Shown piece by piece: positions 23,126-36,200 of a DNA stretch of 64,000 nt. The stretch is from Trichobilharzia szidati (lineage: Eukaryota > Platyhelminthes > Trematoda > Strigeidida > Schistosomatidae). The stretch lies in the NCBI GenBank assembly GCA_944472155.2, contig OX235279.1:121574110-121638109 (forward strand). Reading direction: 5' to 3'. How positions within the stretch are numbered: the first letter of the stretch is position 1; each line of letters opens with the position of its first letter. Under the pieces are notes generated by a model, which saw only the letters and a program-made list of their open reading frames with translations, had not been told where the DNA came from and did no database searches. The position numbers were made by a program, and so were the translations under genes.

Positions 23126-23959
23126 AATAATTACTGAATAATTAGCAATTTTAAAATTCATTTTGGACAAATGACTTTGTTCAAAAGTTTCATTAAATAT
23201 CATCACAAATTATCTCAGTATTGTCATTCACCACAACACTAATCATCATTGAACACCTGATTAACTTGGTGACCAAAATCAAATTTTAATTGCATTCTAT
23301 TATAGGCATTCTATCACAAACAACGATGCTGATACACAGGGTTAGCATAAACACAATACAAAAAATTTTAAAAACTGTCCAATATGTGTTTTAGGTCATC
23401 AATACAAAGACTCTGTTTTGGACTGCATAATTACTGGCATACACAACTCATCATCTGAACTAATTAGCTAACAAACGAAATTGTGAAGTGAATGACTTTT
23501 GCTCAGGGTTGAAACTGACCATATATAAATAAATATATTGTCACAGGGTGTGCACACTCCTATCATTGGCTCTGCTAAGTGCAAGTGATTGTATGGTGTT
23601 TTTTTTCCAAAAACAAGCATGAGTGCAAACAAAGATATTTAACCAGACAAGCGATACAATTCAATATTTTAAAAAAAGAGAATAACTTCAGTTGCTAATT
23701 TTTACTTCCTTTGGAGAAAATATAATGAAAACGGGCATCACGCAAAATGTCAGACAGAATGACCTTTGTGCTGTACCAGTATTTATCAATATAATCTAAT
23801 CAGTTGGATGATTGTTACTGTACAGGGGTAAGAATAAATACACATATACACAGGCCTACATTCACAGCACTACAAACTAGTTAACATTTGTACCATATTG
23901 CGGTGTTGTTACCACTGTGATTCTTATTGCCCAATAGTCAGTTGATTTAACTCCAAAAT
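23126..23959 (+). promoter_or_regulatory. Region upstream of MATE exon 1 (probable 5' UTR/promoter, unresolved)
   Basis: 834 nt between copy 1 of the 930-bp repeat and the MATE start codon. A TATATAAATAAATATAT run lies at about 23522, but such runs are frequent in this DNA. No other core element could be assigned. Confidence 0.25.
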
Positions 23960-24224
23960 ATGTCTTTAACCTATTCTGGTTCCCAATCAGAAGGGTGTGC
24001 TTTGTTAAGAAATGACTACCTCAACCAAAACTGCTATGACACTTATAGGCGAAGTATAAATAATAAAAGATATGATAATGGTGATGGCGATGACAACGAA
24101 AGTACTTCTATGAATGAACAGAGCAGCAACCATCAAGGACTAGAGAATGAGGGGACACATTTAAATCTAAAATCTGGTTATGTACCTATGGAATCTGCAA
24201 GCGATGAAACAATAGATAATACAA
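23960..24224 (+). CDS. MATE exon 1 (hydrophilic N-terminus)
   Basis: Opens with ATG (MSLTYSGSQ...) and runs 88 codons plus 1 nt to a donor GTAAAT at 24225. The peptide is rich in Asn, Asp, Ser and Gly (NGDGDDNEST stretch), with no membrane segment; it is a cytosolic N-terminal extension. The open frame continues past the donor to a stop at 24284-24286, so the splice site is inferred from the in-phase join to exon 2. I saw no convincing promoter or 5' UTR intron upstream. Confidence 0.75.
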
Positions 24225-27200
24225 GTAAATCAAATATAATATTTATGTCTAATTTTTCTCGTCTCCATAATGTTAATTTTTTTTAATTGCCACTATCATT
24301 TCTAATTATCAATCCGTTGACTTTTACACATCAGATAACACTAGTTAATTGGTACCAGTTAAGCAGGCAAATCTGTATAGTTTTTTTTGACTTCGCATGC
24401 AAACAGTTTAAAGCTGAGAAACAAAATGCTCTAATGTTTACATGTAAGAGAAATGGATCTTCGCTTGTCTATGCAAACGGTCTTCAAAAGTGAACAAGTT
24501 TTAAGACTTAAACAGATACATTATCATAGTGCTCAAGGAAAAATGAAGTCATTTATTGGTTTAATTGTTACAAAAAGTTATTGTCTTCCACTTGGTATGT
24601 AAACGCAAGATGTTTGATCCACGTTCATTTTCGCTTAACTATCTAAATTCATTACTTTAAAATAATTACAACTGCCTAACCAACTGGTTTTTATATCGGC
24701 AGTTTATTATGGCAAATTTTAAGCATATTCACTCTGTGCGCAAGTGATTATTCCAGTGGTACCACAGAAGAATTAATGTCGTCTATTCCTATGTATTCCT
24801 TTAGGTTCCCAGTGGAACATAGGGCTTCAGGCTCCCCTTTTTACCAGTCTTATTACTAGGTTAGTGAGTTAAAGGAGTGCGTCGTCGGCCGGGGATCGAA
24901 CCCCGGACCACCTGCTTGGTTGGCTAGCATTCTACCGCTATGCCACCGATGCCTATTCCTATAAAGTCTACAAATAATACTCAGTAAACTTACTCATATA
25001 TTTCTAATCAATAATAATTGGTAGTGAAAAATTACACAATCCTAAATTTTTTGCTGACGTGGAGAATATTTACAATTCAGGTGGGTGATTTTGACGTAGT
25101 TGTGTTCTCTGAACTGAATGGTTTACCTGCAAAGCTTTCATTGCCTTACTAGACAACACCTTCGGTGCATACTTCAGTTTAAAAAGACTTCATTGTCAAT
25201 CAGATCAGTAGTTTAAAACAGCCATCTTTTATTCGGTGATTATGAAGCGCTTTCAAAAACTGAATGTCACTCACTCTTAATGTACCCTACTGATATGTTC
25301 ACAATCCCTGATTGCCAGCACCACTATGACCTTGTTTAAATGTTATGCTATTCGTTACTCATACTTTATTGGCTGTTGACATATCTCGCCCTGATCATTC
25401 GTAGCTAACCTTAAAGTTGCTTCTCTAGAAAAGTGATGTCTATGTATGCATATCAAAACACCTTAGCGAATCTACAACATGTAGTCTTACCTACTATTTT
25501 ACTTTTATTGAAGACATTCTTTGTTTAATATAAAGATAACTCACAATATTAGAGTCTATACGAAGACACATGATCAACACACAGAGATTTAACCATAAAA
25601 ATAGATTCTAATTCAAATGTATGAAGGTCTGATAAGAGAGAATAAATTCGAAAAGAAATATATTATTTTTATACGATAATAGCCCCCAAGAGAAAACGAA
25701 ACACCACAGCACTTAAACCCTTATAGAAATAAGCAATATTCATTCATCAATCTTTCCTAAAGAATAACTGTTTCGTTAAGAGACATATTTTCTGAACATT
25801 AAAATAATACAGCCTGCATTTACTGGCTGATAGATCTATATTTTGAAGTGCTTTTAGGGTGCTTCAATTTTAACATGGAAAAAATATACTACTTTAAGTG
25901 AAAGACTACTTCTGAAGTTTCTCCATTTTCATGGTTCATTATTTTCCGCCGCAGATGCGTTTTAAAAAGTTAAGGTGTGTATGTGTGTTCTATATTCATG
26001 AAATCTGAAATATGCAAAGGATATTTGATTTAACTTTAATCTGAAATTCTGAAAGCTAGTTTGATATATCTGAAGAGAACCAAATATCACAGAGCTCACA
26101 TCATGAATTCCACTGTCCAATATAAACATATATATATATATATACCCTCACGTGTCGCCTGGCTAAACAGTGCTTTAATATGGTAACAATGTAGAGAGAA
26201 TGGGATCTTCAATTACTACGAAGCCTTGTGTTCTCTGATTCATGCTGAATAGCTTTTGTTTGTGGGAGTTTAAGTATTTTTCATGAGTATTAACTACGTG
26301 ATCTACTTGCGGACTTCGACTGTTTTTACTTAAGCTAGTTAGCCAGCATGCGTGCAATTGTGAGTTAGTCAAATGGAAATTTTTGAAACATTTACTGTAC
26401 GTACAGATATTGCCTATGTATGCTATTTTGAAGTTGATATTTGCGAATGTATAAAATATGAAACAACTAGCCTGTTGACAGCAATCATTTGTGTGACTGT
26501 CAGTTAGTTCAAACAGAAAACTTAATAAAGCACAAATATTGATCATGAGGTGGTCTACAGACGTAAAACGCGATTCCATCTCCACGTTGGAAACCGCAGA
26601 CAAAGAAAAATAGGCCAGAATAGTTCTACTATCTGTTAATATAAAATACTTGTGTTTGGAAATATTATGTCTATTTCCTGTTCACCTTTGTGAATGTTAT
26701 GACGATTGAACCCATGTTAAACGAATTTAATAAACACTATTCTATATGCACTGTTTTACTCTTATGCATAACAAAGGCTATGCAAAATGCCGAATTTATA
26801 CCAGAAACACCATTTGGTGAAATGTCGACAAAATAATTTGGTCACACTTCTTATGTTGCATATGCACAGACAACTTTCTGATGAAACTTTACAATGAAGA
26901 CGTTTACTTACAGGTACAGTTTACTGACTTATTCCAACTCACTAGTTTTCTATTGGACACTAGTAAGTAACTAGTGTAATATGTCCAGTCCTTTGTCTGG
27001 TGCAGACTGAATTCTATCAGTCACGTTGGCTATGTGGTCACCAATCTAGGTGGCTCGCCATCACGGTTCAAATCTCAGAAGGGGCATAAGTTCCTTCAAG
27101 GTCGCAGATACGCCTTACTGACTGGTGAGTGCCAACCAGTCCGAGGCTTCCTGTCAACTGCCTTCAACTGTCTAATATCAACTGAATGGTTTTTAACATC

Positions 27201-30200
27201 TAACTTCGCCTATTCATATGAAAAGGAAGTCTTCGATTCAAGTCAGAATAAGTTAACTGGATAATTTCACCGCTTAAAATAATTAAATTATAAAATAATA
27301 TATATATCCATTATCTTACTTATTTGAAATGAGAAACAAGGCTCACACCTATCAAATTTGAATTTATTTTATATTCCGTTGATTTATACAGTTTGCTTTA
27401 ATTGACTCAAATTAAAAAGCAACAGGGAGGTGTTGCAACATTCAGTGAATATCCATCATTGCATTCATCTACTTCTTAATATCCCGATGTTTTAGAAATC
27501 TACTAATTAAGTTTGTAAAATAGTACCAAGTACTTCCACCAATGTTAATGGCTCGCTAGACGGAATACTCTTATTACAAAGCATGGTTAGAAATCAATGC
27601 TAGAATCACACTTCTTTCAGTGATGTAAACATAAAAGTCAGTGTTTTCAAGTATTGATTTCGTAGGGGTTTTGTTTGATTGCTCGGAGGATTTCATCATC
27701 AGCTGACATCAGTTACAGAACCACTGGAAAACTAGCTAGAAGTACTGGACAGCTTTTTTGTCCTAGTTTGGGACTCATCATCAGTACGCACCCACCGGGG
27801 TTAGAACCCAAGAGCTTCTGGTTACAAGGGAAGCTCGTAGACCATTAGGCCACTGGCCCTATTCTGGCAGTTAACCTGGGGTTCTAACGGGAAAACGTGA
27901 CCAGTAGGCTACAGCAGGTTGAAGGTGAGGCAGTGACTCTTCAAAGAAGACATTGCGAAGTGGTTGCACTATGTCATGAATTGGCAGAAGTTAGAATTCA
28001 TTGTCCATTGGACCGGGTTCTCGTGGCCTAATGGTCTACGAGCTCACTGGCCTTGTAACTAGAAGGTCCTGGTTTCGGACCCCGTTAGGTGCGTACTACT
28101 GAAAAGTTCCAGACTAGGATGGAAGAGACAGCTGTTCAGTACTCCCAGGTTTTGCAATGGTTCTCTAACCGATGTCAGCTCATGATGAAATCCTCCAACC
28201 AATCAAATAAAAGTCAGTGATTCAGCTACTTGTACCAAATATGTAATAGTTTTATACTATAAACTAGTCTCTACTCTGTATGTTTGAATGGGCTTATTGA
28301 CTCTTAGTAACTCGAAAATTTTAAAGTAGACTAAGTATTTCTGACAGAAATAAATTTTCGCAAATAAAAATTATTCATGATTCGCCCGTCGCACACACAC
28401 ACTGTGAGTTAAGTGTACAATGTTCAAAATTATTTGGCATCCTCTGACTTTCGATATCTGGTTGTGAATAATTCATTTTCATGCTTCCTGGCATCTTCTG
28501 CGACAACAGTGCAATTTTCGGCTAGCAAACCACTGCTTGAAGAGTTAGCTAACAGCGGCTGTCATAACCCGTTACATAATGATCGTAAAGAACTTTAGAA
28601 CCAAAAAAAACTTAAAGAACCAGCACACTAATGAGAAAATAATTGTCAGACAATATCCGACAGTTAAATGATGAAATAAACTTTAAATTATAAACACAAT
28701 ATCCACGTAAAACAAAAATCAAATATTCATATACCCTAGGGACGACTGAATTCACTACATCAAGCCTTTTGTTTGTTAATATAAACTTAATAAATGTTCG
28801 AAACCATCATACAGAAGAGAACACTGCTTTTTTATTGTTTTGTGTCACTAAATTTAATAAACAGTTTTCCTAACTAAGCAAATATTAATTAAGAATATGA
28901 CGAGTATTGCTAGATACAAACTATAGCCTATTACATATTCTGGTTCGGTAGTTAGTGATATTCATCATAAATCTGTTAAATATCTTCTACATATGTGTAC
29001 CTTCTTATATGTTATTGCCTGAAATAACCCTTAGTAAAATTGAAATCAGTTGACACTTCTTGCTAATTAACAGTTGCAATTACCACTGTATTAGATATCG
29101 TTTTGCAATTAGATAAAACTGACCCTTTCAAGAGTCCATTTTCATTGAAACACTGGAAAGCATTGGAAAAGGGTATACAGACTAATGATAAAATCATACT
29201 TAAGGCATACCATTGTGGGATGACTCTAAACCATAGCAATCCAAAGCGAAATTACCTAATGAACGGATTGATAACCTTGACGATTTTACATACAGAAATT
29301 GGCTTAACCTGACTATGAGGACTCCTGTGAGAAGTAAAGAGGTTTTTTTGGAACATATACAAGAATTTTATTCTATGTAACCATTTTTTAACATTGCATT
29401 AAGTGTATATAGACGTTTATTTCAAATTACGCGCTTTTACTTCCTACGAATCTGATTGGTTCCTAGAGGTAGTTTCGTTTTTGTCTGCTTTAGTTTAGAG
29501 TCACTGCATTGTGTGTATATTGAATATAGTTACAATATCTTGCAGTAAATAAGATAACATTTTTCATTTAACGTAACATAAAAACTTTAAGATATCACAG
29601 TCTGCCAACTAAATAAACCATTATCGTCTAAATTTTCTTATTATTATTATTAAAAAATTAAGCTTCCCCATGAATTTATATAGTAACTGTAAGCCTTATT
29701 TTTTACATTCACATTGTTCAAACATCGCAGAACATTCAATTCCTTATCCTACAAATGATAAGGTATCAGTGACTTCTTGAACAGCAATTATAAGATTTTT
29801 ATCAAACTTCAAATGTTTTACTTGCTTATTTGAAGAGGAAACGCAGCTACATGTTTGACTTTGATTCCTATAAACAATACATGTTCACTTGTCACCCTAT
29901 AATTCAGTCTAGTATGTGAAGATTAACAAACACCAAAAATGTAATCTTTTCAATACACACACACACACACACAGACACAAATACTCGTAGACAAAAAAAG
30001 AAGAATAAGAGAATGATATGAAGGAAATAAATATTCACGTGACCAGTAGATTAATCAGCTTTATTTAAATTGCGAGTCATTCATCAATCAACCAAAATTT
30101 TCTGACTGTTATATCATGTTAAGTTCAGATGATAAAGGCACATCTAAAACAAACGGTAAAAAAAATTCACATTACCATTTTAACACAATGTTTCAAACTT

Positions 30201-33200
30201 GTTGCTATCTCATGTATATACAGTAGACTATCTACTGGTAAATATATTTAAACAGGATATCTGATCAGTCTTCTGTCCTCATGCCACTTATCTATTTTTT
30301 TCTCCAGTTCAAACAAATGAGACAACAACAACAACTTATTGTGAGGAGATTGAAGTACCAGAAATTGTCAACACTGGTTTTCTGGGAAAGTACTTCCCAT
30401 TCGGCTTTTGTTATGAATTCAAAAGACTTGTTCGCCTCGCAGTACCAATTGTAAGTAATATTAGTTCATTTGATATATGTACGTATATATGAAATTATTT
30501 ATCACAAGATATTTAACTTGATTATGATCACAAACACTTTAATTGCGTTTCACACCATTACTAAGTCTTTATCCCTTTGTTTAAATTCAAAAATGCCGAC
30601 CATATATATATATATACGACTGTACAGTTTGATGATAAATTCGTTGAAAGGAGTCTGTTTACTGAATAATGCGTTCTTAAAATATATAACTGATTACATT
30701 TCTATCTGTATAAATATGTTCATTACTCGAGTTAAAATGATGTACCAGCAATTTGAAAATGTGAACGCAATTCTACTACACTACGCCTAACTTTAAATGG
30801 AATTACTACCTCAGCAGTTTATCATATAGTAATTCAAGATTTATCCTCTCTTATCTCATAATTTATCAGATGTAGTGTATAGCGTCCTATAATTTTTAAG
30901 CCTCTCAAAACACTAAATAGATAGTTATTGTTGTTTTCAAAAAAATAATAAACAATGTGGACAAAATGTTGATTCTCTTCATCAAACCACTTCCAGAGAG
31001 GTTGACAGCCAGCATAGTCAAGCGGTATTTCCTTTAGGTGTTTCCTTTTTATAAACCAATTATTATATATTATATTATTGTTCCCTTGGGTTCCTAGTGG
31101 AACATAAGGCTTCAACTGCACGTCTCCACTTGCTTATGTCTTGTGCTGTACTTTTCACCTGCGTCCATTTTAGTCCATACTGTTTCAGTTCCTGTTCACA
31201 CGATCTCCTCCATGTCACCCTTGGACGTCCCAATCGCCGCTTCCCTTTCGGTTTCCACTCGAGTTATGGCCTGACGCACGATGTCACCCACCGGCCTCCT
31301 CAAAGAGTGTCCAATCCATCTCCACTTTCTCCTGCATATTTGTTGAGCGATTGGTTCTTGCTTTGTTTGTTCCCATAGTTTCTTGTTGGTGATTCTTTCC
31401 GGCCATCTGATCTTCAGTATAGAACGAAGACAGATGTTGATAAAGGTCTGCAACCTGTTGGAAATATTCTTTGTGACCCAACAACTTTCTGATCCGCATA
31501 GAAGAACTGACTTGACGTTTGTATTGAAAATCCGAATCATTTTGTTGTTGATGCTGAGTGACGAAGATTTCCAGATTGGTTTCAGGTTGATGAATGTGTT
31601 TCTCGCCTTCCCGATTCTCGATTTGACATCCTCGTCCGTTCCTCCTGTAGATGAGACAGTGCTCCCTAGATTAGTGAAAGAAGTTACCTTTTTCAAATCC
31701 CTCCTATCGATGGCGATTGGCGGTGGATGTTGCTGCTGCTGTTGTTGTTGGTTGGTTATTTTCATAACCTCCGTCTTGTCTATGTTCACCTGGAGTCCTG
31801 TCTTTGCTGCTTATTCGACCAGTTTGTCGGTTTTCGCTTGTAAGTCTTCGATTTTGTGTGACATCAAACATAAATCATCCGCGAAATCCAGGTCTTCTAG
31901 GTTGTTCACGTCGGTCCAGGATATCCCTGTCTCCTCGTTTCCCACTGTCTGACACATAATCCAGTCCACCACAATTAGGAGTATCATTGGTGATAGTAAG
32001 CACCCTTGTCTGACTCCTGCGTTTACTCCAAACGCCTCACTGAGTTTTCCGTTTTGGATCACTTGACATATGGTGTTGTCGTACAGCTGTTGAATAAGGC
32101 TGATGAATATTTGGGGTGTGCCGTAGTACTCAAGTAGTTTCCAAATTACTTCGTGGTCAACGCTGTCGAAGGCCTTCCCAAAGTCTATAAAGTTGAGTTA
32201 GAGGTTTGATTGCCATTCCATGCTTTGTTCGATGATGATGCGTAGAGTTGCAATTTGGTCAGAACATGATTTGCCTTTCCTGAATCCAGCTTGTTCTGTG
32301 TTGTGGGCGGAGTTCTGTATCCAGTGCGTCCTTTATTCTCTCCAGGATGATGCGACTCAGGATTTTACTTGGCGTTGACAGGAGCATGATTCCTCTCCAG
32401 TTCTTGCAGAGTCCTAGGTCGCCCTTCTTTGGTAGTTTCACGAGGTAACCTTTCCTCCAGTCAGTAGGCACCTTTCCCTCTTTCCAGACCTTTTGCAATA
32501 ATGGAGTCAGCATATCTGCTGTCGTCTCTGATATACGTTAAAGTATTAAAGGGAAGACTTTACACCTACAAGTTTCACACTTTATTCGTTATTATAAACC
32601 TAACGTATTATCTAAAGCACTCCAGCAATGACAACAATATGAGTGTTGGCAACAGCGATTTCCTTAAATGTATGTTGAGTTATAATATACAGATAGAAAC
32701 TGTTGATTTAATACCTGGGTATGTCCCATGAATTAATCATCAAACATACAGAATTTTCACAACTCTGCACTTCCTGGTTATGTCGTTGGTTGTCTTTGAA
32801 GGTTCTAGTAAATTTACGTAAAAATCCTAATGACATTAAACTTACTAACCAAGAAGAACGTTGTTTTAAAAGGAGACACTGTCTTAAAACGACATCCATT
32901 CAAAGTGAATTAAAAGACAGCTAATTTTGACTGAATGTCACTGCCAGTAGCTTTTGAAATGCTTGTCTTAAGTAAAAAACATTTTCCATCCAATTTACAA
33001 CGATTTTTTCATAATAATGTTTTATCACTTGAGCAATACTATCAGTAGTAATCTGATCAAACAATGCAAGTTATAGAACAATGTTAATTTTATCACGCTT
33101 ATATTATTTACCATATTTAAACCTAAAGAGTTACCTGTCAGTTACTTAGGTGATAGCAATGTGAAATAGTTACTGAGATTGAAGCAGTGAAATGCAGAAC

Positions 33201-36200
33201 TATCCGAAATCAAGTAGCTAATTCGATTTATTTCTAGATGAATTTCTGAGAGTTGGTCATTTTCAATTATGCAGTGAAACAAACTTTTACACCGCTTTCA
33301 GTTATAACCACTTTCATTTTCAGAAAGAGTATATTGTCTATTTTCACAAGCAAGTTGGTGAATAGATTTGAATTTTCAATGAGAATAAAATCTTGTTTTG
33401 TAGAAGTATGTATCCAATTTCCACTATGTAAAATTTGAGGTCAGTAAGTTGTCCTAGTAAGAAAAACACAACCGAAAATATGATGAACTGTATAAATTTA
33501 AACAAGCTCTAGTGCATTTAAATGCATAAAACTACTGAAACGTGACTTATATGTTGTTTTATACAGACACTTGTATACAGTGAATTAAATGATTCAGTAC
33601 TCTGAACAAATAAGTACATGGAAAACCGTAACCATTGATCGCAATAATAATGTGCTCCTCATATACTACTGTTACCTGTTATATATTTTCTGTGAATAGT
33701 GTATTTCTATGCTGATTTTAAATTGTTTCAAAACAAAATGTTAACAGGTTCACAGTGACTTATTTCTTTGTTTCTGAAAAATCTTAAAAAGAATATCAAC
33801 ATAAGATGGTGACATATCATGTAGCATACAACATTTCCTTTTTGTCTAACTGTTAACTTTGTAATATAAAAAATAAAATACTAATGAAACCGCTTTCACA
33901 TATCTAAAACACAATCTGTCTAAGAAAGGAATAATTATTGCCCTTGTAATGTAGTTAATGACCGCATTTCATTGAAACCATCAGATGATTATCAAGTATA
34001 ATTGAACTCTTGTTAAAATATCACTGACAGTCACTAGTTACAGCTGTTCAAATATGAAATTGTAACGGTGCTTACTAAATTCGCTTATCAGCTAAAATTT
34101 GAAGCATTTGATTGTTATTAATAAGGCTTAAAGTGCAAAGACATGCACTTTCATTCAATTTATCATCTGATATTATTTCCACATTGAAACTGCCCTGTCT
34201 TTACTATTCAATCTATATCTTGAATGTCAGTCGGCACTGTCTATTCATGGTGAAAACCGAAAGTAAATGATATTTCATTGGTTGGATTTTGAGTGAAAAG
34301 TGCTTTGTCAAATATGTTCGTCAAAACTCACAGCTGATTACCCAACAATGTCTAACAGTATTCTGTATGTCTAATAAATATTTGGTTGATGAAACAGTTA
34401 CCCAGGAAAGCATTTATTCGTATCACCTAATGAATCAAATAGATGGTTTCAGTCATTGAACTGGTAAAATTTGTGTACCAACTGGAAAAAGTACTATTTG
34501 TTTTCTCCTGTATTTATTACGATTCATCTTTATAAATGCAGAGCTCTACTTGTCCATCCTTTTCTCCATTCACTTTAGTTTGCTCTGATGGCAGTTCGAT
34601 TACCAAATCGAGTTGTGTATCATGCCATACATATCTGTCCTTTAACTTATAAGTATATTACTTAGCTTAACACGGCTAAGAACGCTGATTTTAAATATCA
34701 GCATTTATCTGCCTACTTAGTTACTTGTATCTGATCATGTCCCGGCACGTGTCAATTCGCACTGACGCACAGCTATGCAAGCTTCTACAATGGTCTGTCG
34801 GCAGAAAATCATACAACCATTCACGTCTGAAAAAAATGATAGCACACCGAAGTACAGATTTAGTTCAACGAGGTTGACTGAGAAACACATAATCTGGGTC
34901 AAGTTAAACTTCTTACCTACTGATATGTAATATCTGAACACAGCACAAATCATCAGCGTGCCACTCACTTAGATGACTTTGCAATGATCGATCCGTGTTT
35001 AATATAATGCATTTTGACTAGTCACATTTAAGGTAACTTCAACAGATATACATGCCAATATTTTGATGCATTAAAGTCTAATTCGTCAGTTATGCTTAAT
35101 TTCACCGTCGTAAAAGTCAGTGCTAATGCCATATGCTTATTATAACTAAAATAACACATCTATCTGGCAAATTAAGCTTAGATAATATAATTAACAATAG
35201 TCGCTGACTTCCAAGGTGTTTTGATATTGTATTGATCACAGAAATAATCCTGTGAACACTCCACACAAATTATTGCCGATTGTATTTGTGTTTGGTATCC
35301 TTATATTCATGTGTAATTTTATTAAATATTCATTCGCTTTTTACTCAGTTTGCCTATCACAAAAACCAGTGATCAATGTTGTTTTTGCAAATTACTTTAC
35401 AAATAAATATATATATTATGCCTAAAACACTTTCCGGTTATCAGTGTTCATGCAACAGTTGCTGCAATTTACGGTTTTTTTCTTTTATTGACTAAAGTTA
35501 GACGGATTTTGTCCTCGATGGATTCGGTGTAGGTTTTCCTAAACATTCATCAACGCTACAATAAAAGAAATCAAATTTTAGAGAGGATATGGTCACAATA
35601 TATTAGTATATAGTACTCTTTCACTGTTTGGTATATTGGATAACTGAAGTAATATGTATCATGTACTTTTGGCATTTATAGCATTATTCGTCTGCACGTT
35701 ATACAACATGCCTATGAACTAGGGATGCTGTTGAGTATGTGTCCAAGAATTACTGAATTGTTAACTGTTTTCACTCATTGGTTAGACGTTAAATAATTTA
35801 AAAATATACCTTCTGTATATTCACAACACAAAGTAATTTGTTGCTTTTTTTCTAAAGACAATCACATCAGTGGTTGCATTCTTATCTGGCCCCGTAAGTC
35901 TCATATTTTGTGGACGACTCGGAAAAACCGCTCTCGCTACTGTTGGTCTCGCTAATTCTGTTTTCAATGTTGCTGGATTAGCTGTTGTAACTGGCCTCCT
36001 AACAGCAGCCGACACTTTGTTTGCACAGGTTAGTTAAGTATTATATCGTAAGTGTTGTATACGTATATATATATATATGTACAGCTTTTTGAGTTATCGA
36101 TTTCTCAGTTACTTTATCAACTACCGTGTATGTGCGAAATATTTACGTACTGTAGTCCCTAATCACTGTATTGCTTGTATAAATGACGGACTTCACTGCA

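Noticed and set aside
27790..28090. Two tRNA-like stretches with a TGT-like anticodon loop, possible tRNA-Thr genes.
   Set aside because: They are arms of the repeated palindromic element and lack a paired acceptor stem.
35418..35495. 25-codon plus frame starting MPKTLSGYQCSCNSCCN with a C-X-C-X2-CC motif.
   Set aside because: Too short, no signal peptide, splice site or poly(A) signal tied to it; likely chance.
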